A DNA stretch of 64,000 nt, from positions 98,508 through 162,507 of the forward strand of contig MU858132.1 of assembly GCA_033297075.1 (NCBI GenBank), given 5' to 3'. A program made the translations under genes and the position numbers. Below the pieces are notes generated by a model. It saw only the letters and a list, made by a program, of their open reading frames with translations, was not told the origin of the DNA and made no database searches. This document shows positions 23,047 to 34,600 of this stretch, piece after piece. How positions within the stretch are numbered: the stretch's first letter is position 1; every line of letters starts with the position of its first letter. Origin of the DNA: Rhypophila decipiens. Taxonomy: Eukaryota > Ascomycota > Sordariomycetes > Sordariales > Naviculisporaceae.

Positions 23047-24715
23047 CATTTTGCCCATTCCCACCAAGAACCAACCCCCCTTCTCAGGGTTTCTGGATGT
23101 CTTTTTTGCTTGTGGCTTTGTTTGTTCATGTTGGTTGACATTGATAAGTGGCATGTACTCGACGACGCACAACGTCGGCCTCAATCGAGATTGCTCGGCA
23201 ACAGAGGTCCAAGGATCTCATATCTGCGCATCATGTAGAATCGGAAATATTTCCCGCTGCAGGCATGTCTTACGAGTTCGAACTGCAATCTGAGAACATA
23301 TGAGAGGTGAGAGAGAGCATGTCCGAAGTGCCGGTCTCGCGGGTGTGCCTTACGGGGCAAAAAGAAAAGATCGAGGCTCTTTCTTCCTTGTTTTGCTGCT
23401 GTACTCGTGTAGTATAAGACGCACAACCGCAACACGGGCACTGCAGTGTAGCGTATCGCATGGCGATCTTCCTCGTGTACTTGGGTTCACAGGCACATAT
23501 AACCGTAGGTATAAACGACTGGAACGGAAGTTTTGGTAATAATATCTATGGACACAAGATAAGGTGATATAGATAGACATACCTGGTGGTGGTGGGAAGC
23601 TGGCCTCTGGACTTGATAGTTCGATATCAAGATTCTTTCTGTGGGCAACAGGGTCCACCGGCCAGCCCCAGAACCAACCCACATGCCAACCTCAACATCA
23701 TGGTCTGGTAATCCTCAAATACTTGACATATAAGGATGGCGAGGTAGGTGAAGAGGAGTCCCTTTCAATGTATAAATAAATCGATGTCATCGTCTTCGGC
23801 ATGAGATCAACATACCTCGTCGACCTCGCTATCGACTGAGTGACCTGTGGATATGCCGAGTTCTGAACCCTCGTGATTCTACTGCCAACGTTATTTGCAT
23901 CTCAGTCGATCAGTTCTTATATGAGATCCGGAAGACCAACATCAGTATTGTCCTGTATGACATGCTGGATACCACCCGGCGAGCAAGAGAGTCCAGGTCC
24001 AACACGGAAAGTAAAGTAAATAAAGACGGTCTATAAGACGTAAGGTAGTTAAGCTATGAATGGGAATCGAGAGAGAAGATGGAATTCGCCAGCCGGCCCC
24101 TTTCCGTGACGGCTAGCAGAGGGGAAATAAGGACGGGTATCAACAGAAGAGAAATTACAAAGGGAGGAAGTATCTATGATGAAGAAAAATAAAAGTTCGT
24201 TTGCTCGCTCCAGCAAAAGAAAACAAGAACGAAGGAAGCCAAGGACCTCACGTTGATCCTGACACCCCAGCCAAGAGAAACACCACCAAAAGGGGCAACC
24301 AAGACCAACATGACAGCCCGATTGCGTTGATTGTTTTTTGTCTCCGGCGCCTCAAACATACCAAACAGACACACAAGTTGACAAAGAAAAGGCATTGCCT
24401 GCTCAAGGCGGGATGTGGGCGCTGGTTTCCGTTGGCCTGGAAAACACAAACAGAAAGCCATCCGGAACACGTCCAGCTGCTCCGGATCAGATGTTAAAAT
24501 GTCGTCAAGACAGGATATCCGAGAAAACAAGAAAAAAGAACCGACACAAGTGAAATGACGGGCTCAGGGTATCCATTTTCCCATCCGCAATAAGTTCCAC
24601 CTCGTCTAATAGAGAATCCAAACCAGCAACCAACCAGTCATCGTGGTGCGCGCTGCAAGATATCCGAACCAGCATCCACTGATTAATCCCGATCCAGGCT
24701 AAAGGCCATGGTCCC

Positions 24716-27700
24716 CTAGCAAGCCTTCTCTTTATCTTTCTTCCTGAGAGAGAAGCCGGAGGAGATACTTGCACCACTCCTGTGACCACCGTGATGTTGA
24801 TGTGCTGCCCACTCAGCCTTGGCAACCTTCATCAAGAAGTCTTCGTCCTCGATCGGAATCCAAGCTGTAAGCGCCTTCATGGCGACCTCAAAATCCGAAT
24901 CCAGCAGGACTTCCCTCAAGGCGTCCATCAACGCCGTGCTGGCAGCATGCAAAACGTCAAGTCCCTTTGGAGGTGCTGTCGTGATGGCCTGGGCAATACT
25001 GTTCGTAGGACTCATAGGAGCGAAACTGACACTCTTTTGTTTCTCTGCCGGTTTCGCTTTCTTGGTTGCTCCTTGACCCATTTCATTGGCAGCAGAGGGA
25101 ACGCTCTCAGCACCACCACCACCACCACCACCACCCGCGTCCAATATCGTTGATTCAGGCCCTGGCCCAGGGTCACAATCACCCAGCAACATGAAAACAT
25201 CCCAGATCCTCAGCTGCGCCGGAAACGGAATTGAGAGGTTGAACAACGTAAGGTACCACCGAGTGCCATAGGCCGTAGGATCAATCCCCAGCTCGATCAA
25301 CTTTGCGGCAACGTCCTTGCCCTTGAGCCAGCGTCTCTCAAAGTCGTGGAGCGCGGCCATCAGTCCGCCAAAGCCAGGTGAATAGAGCCTCTCGAGTCCG
25401 CGATAGCGCCACAGCCAAACCATCATGACAAAAGACCTCTCCTCGTCGAAGTAGCAGAGTAGAGTTGCCGCCAACGATGCCATGCCCTGGACGTAGCCGA
25501 CCTCGGGAAAGAAAAGCGAGATGGCATGTAACACCCGGAAAAGCAGCCGCTGTCCGCCGCGGTACCTCTTTCGGAACATGACGTGGCCATTGACAGTCCT
25601 GGGCACGTCTAGGTCGATCTGAACGTCGTCGGGAGAAGCCAGATTCTGGAGCCGCCCAAACTCGGCCATGAGCTGATCGTCTGTCTCTTGTGCGTTCCAG
25701 TGCCTGGCGCTTGATTCCAGAAATGAGTACCATGCCGCCGCACGCCAGCAGTCGGGTATCCCCTTCCATGTTCGTTCGATCAACTTGGGATTCTTTGTGT
25801 CAAAGTCATACATGTTGCCTTCTCCTTGCTGCCCTTTTTTGCTAACTTTGGCCATTTTCCTCCACTTCTCCGATCGCTCTCCTTCCTTGCGCTTCATGGT
25901 TTCGGCGGCTTTGCTCTTCTTCTTCTCGTCTTCGGGGTCCGCCAAACCGGGCGGCAGGGCGAGCATTGCCCCAGCTTCGTCCATCCATCTTCGATTCTTG
26001 TTGTGGGGAAGCTTGTTGACGGCTGCTCGTATGGATGAACGCGTTGATTTTCTCGATGCAGCTGACAACTCTGATGAAAAAGTCCGCAACGACCGCGCCG
26101 ACACTTTCCTGCTCGGTGGGCGCAGGCCGAGGGGTGATGACGAATACGACGATCCCGGGCGCTTCGTCAGAACATTCCGCTTTCTGGTCGAGGAGAAGTG
26201 GACCGACTTGGACTCGGGGGTATCGGCCCGCGTCGTCGGTCTCTTTGGGTTGATGAAACCATATCTGTCGACCTCGGCGCCTTCTAAATCTTCCCAATCC
26301 TCCAAACCACCAGCTCGCTCAAACTCTCTCCTGATTTGGCTATCGCGTCGTAAGCAGGAACTGGCCGAATGTGGCGTAGCTGTCGTATGGGTACGACTGG
26401 ACCCTGGTTCGCCATGATGGCTTGGAGAGGCGGAAGGAGAAGAACTATGGCAGAAGAGCACGAGTTAGCACCACTAGAATACCTCTGTGTGGAGAAGCAA
26501 GGAAAGCCGTACGCAACATTCTCTTCCTCGTCTGATGGGACCTCCTCTGTGGGCTCTAGACGCTCGCCAAACGAGACGCGCCCCCCATCCTGCCAACTCT
26601 GGGTGTCGCCAGATTCATAGAGCGATCTCACCTTTTGTGACTCCTTCTCTACATCCATGGATACGACCTGTATGCGAGGTACGGACTGCGACTCGTCATT
26701 GCCTACGGCGACCGGTGCCTCCTGTGCCTTGTTGACATCGCCTGCACCCGGCATTACCCCTGCGGATTCCGATGCGACGGGAGCGGCCGAAGAACTCGTG
26801 GCTGGCTTCTCTGGTCTTGTCATGAATGATGCAGCCAGAGGATCGGTGCGACCGCCAAACATAATACTGCCTCGTTTCGAAAAGGACAAATGGCCGAGAT
26901 CGTCCCATAAGCTGTCTTCGGGTATCGGTGTTGAGATGGGGATGAATTCGTTGTCGGTTGACTGAGGTGAGGCGGTATCGAGACCCATGTCACTCTGGCT
27001 GGCGCGGTTGAACTTGGGCGAGTCAGGAAATTTAGGCGAGCCCCGCATGACCGGGGACGGTACAACCCCAGATGCAACCTTGTCAACGCCCTGGGGCTTC
27101 TTCCGGAGCCGGTTTTTCCCCACCGATCGGATGCTGAACGACTTGCCTAATCTCTGTGTCAATGAACTCGATCGTGAAGGTGAGATCGCATCTGCCGGCT
27201 CGATTGTGCATTCTGGTGTCTGCGGGCGGCGTGCAACGGTCGAGACTCTCAGAGGCGGCGGATAGCAATCAAACGAGCTGTTGAGGTCTGGAGACGCACC
27301 AGTCCGGCCGTCGGAATAGATCGAGGAAGCGCCAGAGATGTCGCCAGGGCTCTTCTCATAGACTGACGAGTTTTCGCAGTGCTCGCACTCTTCCTTGATC
27401 GTGAGCGAGGATGAGGTTGGGGTAAGACCCGAATCCCTCTTCTGTGCAACAAACCGCGGTGTTTGCCTCCGAAAGAGAGGGTGCTCTTCCTGGGGCGGAG
27501 GGACAGGCGGGGGCGCAATGACAAGAGGAGAACCCGATGGTGATGGGACAGTGGAATCGGGGCGGGCCACACGCCGGGGATTCCGCGGAGGGGGGAGGGG
27601 AATCGGCGGCTCGGCTTGTTTTGTCTGCTCGTATCTCAAAGCAAGCAGGCCCGTGTCATCTCGGAGTGAGGGAAGTCGTGTGGTTTGCCGTGTTTTCTGG

Positions 27701-27729
27701 CTCACACTGCCAAATCTCTGGGGCGCCAT
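24716..27729 (-). CDS. TBC-domain Rab GTPase-activating protein, two exons
   Basis: Stimulates GTP hydrolysis by a Rab GTPase in membrane traffic. Exons 27729-26513 and 26444-24716 encode 981 residues. The first 600 or so are Ser/Pro-rich and probably disordered, with LEDWEDLEGAEVDRYGFI just after the splice. The TBC domain starts at GIPDCWRAAAWYSFL (about 634), has the arginine finger in IDLDVPR (about 688) and the glutamine finger in GYVQGM (about 725), so both dual-finger catalytic residues are present. A polyglycine run interrupts the C-terminal part, encoded by a CAC repeat on the plus strand near 25110. The 68-nt intron (donor GTACGG, branch GTGCTAACT, acceptor CCATAG) joins phase 2 to give Ala. 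The exact Rab target and yeast Gyp counterpart are not evident. Confidence 0.9.
26445..26512 (-). other. Intron of the TBC RabGAP gene
   Basis: 68 nt, GC|GTACGG donor, branch GTGCTAACT, acceptor GCCATAG. The two exon frames join in phase and neither exon frame alone contains the whole protein. Confidence 0.75.
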
Positions 27730-30597
27730 AAGTTTAGGGGAGTTTGTTGAGAGTTTTCTTTCTCCTTCCTGGGTCTGTCAGAGCAGAATGTGGTAAGTAC
27801 GCTGCCCTGCCCTACTCGGCTCTACCCAATGCTCCTGATCCCTCACTAGCCACAGAGTCTCGCTTGCTCTTTGCCGTTGGCGCCAGGAAGGCGGAACCAG
27901 ACAAGGTTTGCGGTGGACGGTGGACGGTGGTAGTTTCCAATGGTGATGGTTCTTTGCAAGGATGCCAAAGAACGGGCGAGGGAGAAGGCGGTAGATGTAG
28001 CAGTTGAGAGGCAAGAGTGGAACGAGTTCAATCTCGGGTTTGTTGACGTCCGGTTCAGAAGCTATAACAAGGTTCTGGCTAGGGCTGGTCACTAGCAAGC
28101 AACGGCGGGAGGCGCCTTGCAAGCTAAAGTGGCAAGGCGGGCTGTTCAATGCTCGAAAGACCGAGAAAGTTTCTTACGACCTTTTTGGTTCCAGGTTGTT
28201 GGGTTGGAGGGGAAGGCAAATGGGAATCGAAAACAAGGGCAACAAGACCGATGTTAACGCGACGGGGAAAGGGTCTTCTCTTAATTTAATTTACTCTCCA
28301 TGGCCTGGGTGGTGGCCGAGTTGTTATTCATATGGAAGGAGCGGGATGGAAGATGCTTTCCCTCCCGGACGTATAAAAGTGGGCTGGTCTAGCGGTAGGT
28401 CCCTTCCCTCCCTCGTTCCCGAGGCTTTTCAATTCTAGCCCTATGGTCAGAATTGGGCCGAATTACGGTCCGTTTGATTTGCTTTTCTTTTCCCAGATGG
28501 GCAAAGTACGATAGAGCAAGCTGAGAAAAAAAAAAAGACAAGAGTGAGAAAAGAAAGGGCCAAGTTGGGCCGCATACGGTTGTACGTCACACGGGCAAGC
28601 ACTTGCTGTCCCAATTCCACAAGTAGGAGCTTGCTGTGTGGAGTGGGTCTTCCCCCTCCAAGCTGTCAACCACACAAAGCTTGCCACCTCCCAGAGAAAC
28701 CGTTGTAGTCTTCCTGTCTTCCCCACCTCTTTTGTTCTTGTTGTAGCATCCAATCTACCGGTGGATTGTTGTGCAAGCCAGATGGCCACTATGTAACATC
28801 TCTTCACCGGGCCGGCATTCTTCTCGACTGCGTAGCCCACGGATATGGGATCTGCTGGTACGGATGGTCCTTGAGACGGTCACTCGGCCCAACCCGTTGG
28901 AGTGACCGCAGATAACCCGCATGACCGCACACTCTCCATGGATGAACGAACATGAGCTCGCTATGGTACATGTATTTCAGCCTTGGAGCTTTTGTCGTTT
29001 TGATACAACTGAGACATGGCTGTGTGGCTTTACCTTGATGTCTCATCAAATTCACATCAAAAAGAAATCCAAAGGAAACAAACAAAGAGACTCAGGGGAT
29101 GAGCACTGATAAACAAAGGAAAGAGGAGGTGAATGCCGCCCCGCCCTCCATAAGATCTCCCTTACATGCGGGGTGGGAAAAAAATCAGGAAGCAGAAAAA
29201 GAAGAGACCATTCCGTGTCTTGAAAATTGCCTAATCCGTCCAGCACGGAGACCTCCCACCGTCCGTGCCACCGGCGGCGAACAGACGCTTCTGATCCCCG
29301 GCATTGGGGCCGAGTTTGCGAGAAACCTTGATGGTAGACCCCGATTATTGGTCTTTTGAACCGTCAAGATTGTGATATCTCGGGCAATGGGAAAACAACG
29401 GTGGTCAAACGATCGACAATGATATCTCTGAGACCCAACCGCAATAGCTCCATGAACACAAACAAACGATGGTTTGCCAGCTCAGAAGCAAACGGATCAG
29501 ATAACCATCTTCCCCGCTACCAGTAGTCGACGTGGAAAGATGCGCGTGATCCCCAAGACCGCAGAACTGAAGAGAGGGTGAGGAGAAAATGCAGATCAAG
29601 TGAAAACGGAGCCTCCTACCCCGTCTCGATGGACCAACTTCTTTAGAAATGACTCTGTCGACTGACTGGTGGGATCAAAAAAGTTTTCTGTGGGAAATGG
29701 GAGGGTATACAATTGGGAGCCAATTACTGACGTGGCAATTTAGCCAGCTCATACGGATACCTCCCCTCTCAATGCATTTTACTGTGCCTGTTGTTTGCCC
29801 AGTCACGACACCAAACAGCAGTCACCATTCAACAAGCTCTGTGAGTGGGTAGAGCTGCCATACGCACGCATCTAAGTCGACCCCCACTTCACCTTTCAAT
29901 TTCTTTTTCTTTTTGACAGTTTTTCTGTTTGTATTTGGAGTCATTGACTCATGGGAGCACATATTGGTCCTTTGGCCTCTATCGACTGGTCCTATTACGC
30001 CTTGAGTATTATATCTCGTACTCAATTCAATGGTTATTATTAGATTGATATGAGTTCACGAGGTGGTGGTACAATGGTGTTCACGAACACCAAAGGAACG
30101 ATTCGGATCCACTTTTCCGTGTAAGTGTTAGTGATTCATGCCTGACCAGTGACAACTGCAATCAGGGCACTTCAATATGATATGGAACATGGTCCGAGTG
30201 AAAACACATGTGAAGTATCGATATCAGACTTCAAGAAGTAGTTCACTCGAAAAATCCCAAGCAGCACTGATAGGGACTCGTATGCCAAACCCATTGGTTT
30301 CTCCATAAACGCCAATCACGGCCAACGATCCGAACCTAACGGCTTACCAGGACAGAACCAACTGATTGGCTTGGGTCCCTTCCGGCCTTATTGTAATATC
30401 GGCCTCAACTTGGACCGGTACATCTTTCAAGGACCCTTGAAAAGACCAACAAATTTACTTGATCCAAGGGAGAAAGGGGAAGAAGAATTCGTTTGCCAGC
30501 AAATAAATCGCCGATTAGGCCTTAATATCGAACCAGACAAACAAGGTTGGACAACGGCGTTCATCGTAAGGTAGCCAATAAAGTTTTGCATCTCCCA

Positions 30598-30631
30598 CTG
30601 GGTGTTCTAAACGACAGTTTAGAACACCCAG
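30598..30631. repeat. Perfect hairpin: 15-bp stem, 4-nt loop
   Basis: CTGGGTGTTCTAAAC, loop GACA, then the exact complement GTTTAGAACACCCAG. It is isolated in non-coding DNA about 1 kb downstream of the PARP-UBC stop codon. Confidence 0.85.
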
Positions 30632-31204
30632 CAGGTCAATTTGTTGGCCATCGACACAGTGCCACGACACACACAAGCCGTACCTGCATTAGCATCTCCC
30701 TCTCTTGTCCAACAAGGTGCAAGAAGAACAAACCTTAGAGTGCCAAGTTCCAACCCAAATAAATGACGCTTTTTTTCTTTCTCCTTCCTCTTTTTTTTCC
30801 CTTTGAACAGCAAAATTTTATTCCCCTCCAGCCGGCCTGTGCAATCCAATCCAGGTATGTACATAGTACAATCAAAGATGAGGGTGAGTTGTCACAACTC
30901 ACATAACAAATGTCTGTGCTGTTCCCGGTCCCTTGCAGCTTGCATATCCAAACCAGCCTGATGGCGAGATGTGATTCGTTCCAGGTCATACTGAATCGGA
31001 AGGGGAAAAAAGAAATAGAAAGAAGCAAAAAAATGGCGCTTCTATCCCCATCCGTTCGTTTGTCAAGTTTGGTTTCCATGTTCAGGTATGTACAGTACCT
31101 ACCGACCTGCCGGCCGGTAAGTCTGGTGTTGCACACTTGACAGATGCGGATCCAAGACATCTTTTCCTGGGGAATGGGATCATTCCGCCATTGTGGCGTG
31201 GGGA

Positions 31205-31229
31205 GGGGGGGGGGGGGGGGGGGGGGGGG
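31205..31229 (+). repeat. Homopolymer run of 25 G
   Basis: 25 consecutive G preceded by GGGGAGGG-type sequence, 400 nt past the PARP-UBC stop. In the transcript of that gene it would read as poly(C). True length is uncertain because such runs are hard to sequence. Confidence 0.8.
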
Positions 31230-31628
31230 TATTTGTCGATGTGGTCATGGAACAACAGCCCCTGAACAGGGAGTCAAACAGATCATGCTTTTCAAGTTCT
31301 CGCTCAGGTCATTCCAACGCTTCTCTATATATTTTTTCTCGAGTTAGGTTTTCCAAGACCACCGATTGCTGATAGAATAAATGCCTTGAGAAAGGCAAAT
31401 TGGACTGGTGCCTGTATACGAGAGTAGTGGTGCTTGAAGATTGGGCGCCTTTATTATTGGTGCGTACATGTACTCGCCTAACAGGCTGGCTCAATGATAC
31501 ACAAAAGTTTGCTAATTTATTATCGCTTGATTTGCCAGCCCAGCACACTTACGTTGCTCTGACTACCTAGCTATATTCGTTCTTCGCTGGTTTTCAGTAT
31601 GCGTGATACCTCTAAGATGCCAGTGGCT

Positions 31629-34600
31629 CTAGATGCCGTTGGCAGTCTGGTGGAGGTCTGCCGGCACAGCCCATCCATGTGTCCTCGCCGCCCGGATATA
31701 CGCATCAATAGCCTCCGAAACACCATAGCTTCTGCAGTGCTGGCCATAGCTCGAGGTGGTGGTTCCAGGGTGCGGGGGCTTGACAGCTTCCTCCAGTCTA
31801 GCGGGCTTGGGTTCCAGGGCACACAAGGCCATGCGCACCTGGAGAAAGACGCTCTCCATGCTGTTGGCGGGACTCCAGCCCGAGTTGGTGAGTAGCTCCA
31901 TGCACATGGCTCCTCCGGCCGTGACGTGCCCGCCGCCGCCCTCCATGAAAGGCAGGAAGCGTGGCCGGATCACGCGCACAAACGGAGGCGCCATGGGAAA
32001 GTTCTTGCCGAAGCGCACCTCGAAGACGACGGATGTGACGCCGACTTTCTTCATGTCGTGGGCTAGGGGGAGCGAGGGGTCGAAGCTGTGGAACTCGACG
32101 ATCCAGTGGAAGATGTTTTCCATCTTGTCAAAGTCCATGTACCAGCCCAACTCGTGGATAGGTGTCCTGGATTGTACCTTTTGAAGGGACGACAGCTCAC
32201 GGCCCAACGCTTTGGTAGCCATGTCGGTGGCAAAGGTCGGCGGCCGCATGGTATGAAGCTGCGCGATGTCTAGTGCACCGGGCTGGAAATCGGTAAAGGT
32301 GTCAGTGCTGGCAGGAGTGATTGGTCTTTCGTGTGCCATCGGCTTCTTGTTCGGCGGCGCTCTTGTTTCATCAGATTCTCCCTCGGAAAATAGGAAATCG
32401 ACATCCTCAGGCTCCTCTTCGGCACTCTCATCTTCCTCTCGCCGGACCGACGTGCGCTTGGTGGATAGGGGCTGGGCGGCTTCCGACCCGGCACCGACGT
32501 GTCGGAACGGGATTGCCGCCAGCGGGATTCTCATTGCTTTGCCGCTTGAGTCGGCTATTTGAAGACCCGGCGCTTGGGTGTGAAATCTTTGTTGTTGGAC
32601 AGCTAACGGATCCTCCTTCGCAGGCAAAGTCTCCTTGGCCCAGCCTGCCTGGGCGAAAAGGTACCGGCACTGATGCCAATCGAGCTGGGACACGACATAA
32701 TGGGGCGTTCTTGACACAAACTCATCGGGCGCATTGATGATCTCGTTCAGGCTCAAGCAGGTCGTGATTTTGAGGGCTGAATTGGGCCACCAGACCGTAC
32801 TGCTCCGTTGTGCATAGCCCACACTGGTTTGGTAATGGGGGCTGAAGTACACCCCGTTGCCATAAGCGCGTCCGTTTGCGACTTGATTGAAATCTAGACC
32901 GTTTCTGACAATACTGTGCCAGTTGCAGAGACTGCTGCCGTGCCACGCAAAGATGGTTGGAGTCTGGTGGATGGCTTTCCGCGCTGCCACTTCTTGGAGC
33001 GCTCGCTTGAACCGAAGCTCTTTGTCGGGAGATCCCTGAGCAAATCTAAACTGAATCCATCCTGGCATTCCGGGAATCCGCTCCTGTGCCCGATTCTTGC
33101 GCCTCTTGCTAAGATTGGCCAGATCCGGTGGCTGGGGCTTGTCTTCCGATGGCTGCCCGCGTTGCTGGATGTCGTCAAAAGAGTCCACCTGGAAGATGCA
33201 GGATCGATTTGAAGATACGACCCACTGTAGAGCAGAGGCTGCGGCTGCCGAGATGCCGTCCATTGCTCGGACAGACGCATGGGGATGGCTCGTCAAGAAA
33301 GCTGCTATGTCCATTATGGGCGGCAGGGTGTCGAGGATGTGACGCAAGGTGGCTGCCTTCTGGAACTCGGAAAGGGAGTCCAAATCGGTGTCGTAGAAGT
33401 AGATATGAACCATATCTTTGCCATTCAAAGCTGCTTGCGGGGTCCAAGAGCCCCCCGCCATGTACACGCCCGGCGACATGGTCACAAGTGAATCGCCAAT
33501 CGTCTTGATCTTCAACGACTTTCGGGACGGATCGAAGTCGACGACTGCAGCATGCTTGATTGTATTCTCCGCCGGATAGCGGAATGCAATCCATGTACCA
33601 ATGCTCAGACGGCCATCCATGGCTGATGGCGGCAACGTGTCAAGAGTCAGCAAGTCTTCAGATTTGAGCCAAAAGGCTTTCAATGGCTCCTTCCCCAACT
33701 CAAACAAGTTTGGAACTTTCATAGGGAGTCCGACGGGAAGCTCGCGGATCGACAGTTGGCTGACGGCAGTGGGCATGGACCCGGAATAGGCTGTAGTCGG
33801 CCTTTCTAACGCTGCATAACAGAGGCTGACCAGGAGGTCAACGACGTATGGCTCAGTGAGGATCTCGTGCTCAATGTTTGGCCCGAAGCCCATCGCCATG
33901 TACTGAAACAGACACAACGGCTTTGAGCACACATATGGCCGGAGCGCCTCGAAGCCCTTGTCCACCTTCTGGTGGCAGCAGAGGCAGTACTCTGTGCACC
34001 TGACAAAGTAGTGCATGGCGAATTCCATAGCGACCAATGGGAGACTGTGGCCGTGTTCTGGCGCATTCTGGGCCAAGTGGTCGCTGGCGAGAATTCGGTG
34101 GTCCTCTGGCGAGGGATCAAGGTCCATCGGATCAGCGATACTTGAACCAGGAGGTTGATAAGTGCCCTTGGTCTTGGAGTCGAGTTCGACATTTGCCTCG
34201 TCCCAGGAGCATTTTCTCGCGGCCCGCAACTTGAGGAGAGCAACAAAGCATTCGTTCAGGTACTGGTTGAGAGAATTGGAGATGAACAGTTTGCGAAATG
34301 CGTCCTCTGTAGTCGACTCTTCGGCTCGATGTTCCTCCTGTGCGCCCTCGGGGCTACTAGCATGGCCGTTTGATTCGGCAAAGGCAGCGAGAGCTTCCTT
34401 GAACAACGGTTTGTATCTGGTGCATTTTCCTATGCGGAACTGAACCCGCGTGAATTCGCTCGCTTGCTCGACGACGCGCTCGACTGGAGCGTAGGCCTCA
34501 AAGCGGATGAGTAAGACAATGTAATCATCTTCTTCAACGTCCCAGGCTTCCCTCGCTTCTTCCGAGAGACCCAGCTTTTGCGCCCGGATGGATATGGAAA

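Larger units (their letters stand above)
13165..24715. other. Gene-poor intergenic region, 11.6 kb
   Basis: Upstream side of the P/Q-rich gene and downstream side of the RabGAP gene. Frames up to about 310 codons are present (20837-21775 minus is the longest), but they overlap other long frames on both strands, lack recognisable domains and look like chance frames in GC-balanced DNA. Features seen: an 18-bp palindrome at 15732, a 14-bp tandem duplication at 22257, a 245-bp inverted-repeat element at 22802 and several TACTCCGTA-type motifs. The stretch nearest 13.2 kb probably holds the promoter and a long leader of the P/Q-rich gene; the last 0.7 kb is likely the RabGAP 3' region. Confidence 0.6.
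27730..31628. other. Intergenic region, 3.9 kb
   Basis: Upstream of the RabGAP and downstream of the PARP-UBC gene, both on the minus strand. No supported gene. It contains a perfect 15-bp hairpin at 30598 and a 25-G run at 31205. A sequence at 28381-28441 has a tRNA D-arm-like start but is too short to be a tRNA. Confidence 0.6.

Noticed and set aside
28381..28441. tRNA-like start (GGGCTGGTCTAGCGGTA) with a matching AGCCC 61 nt later
   Set aside because: Too short for a tRNA, with no anticodon stem and no proper T arm; the A/B box resemblance is probably chance.
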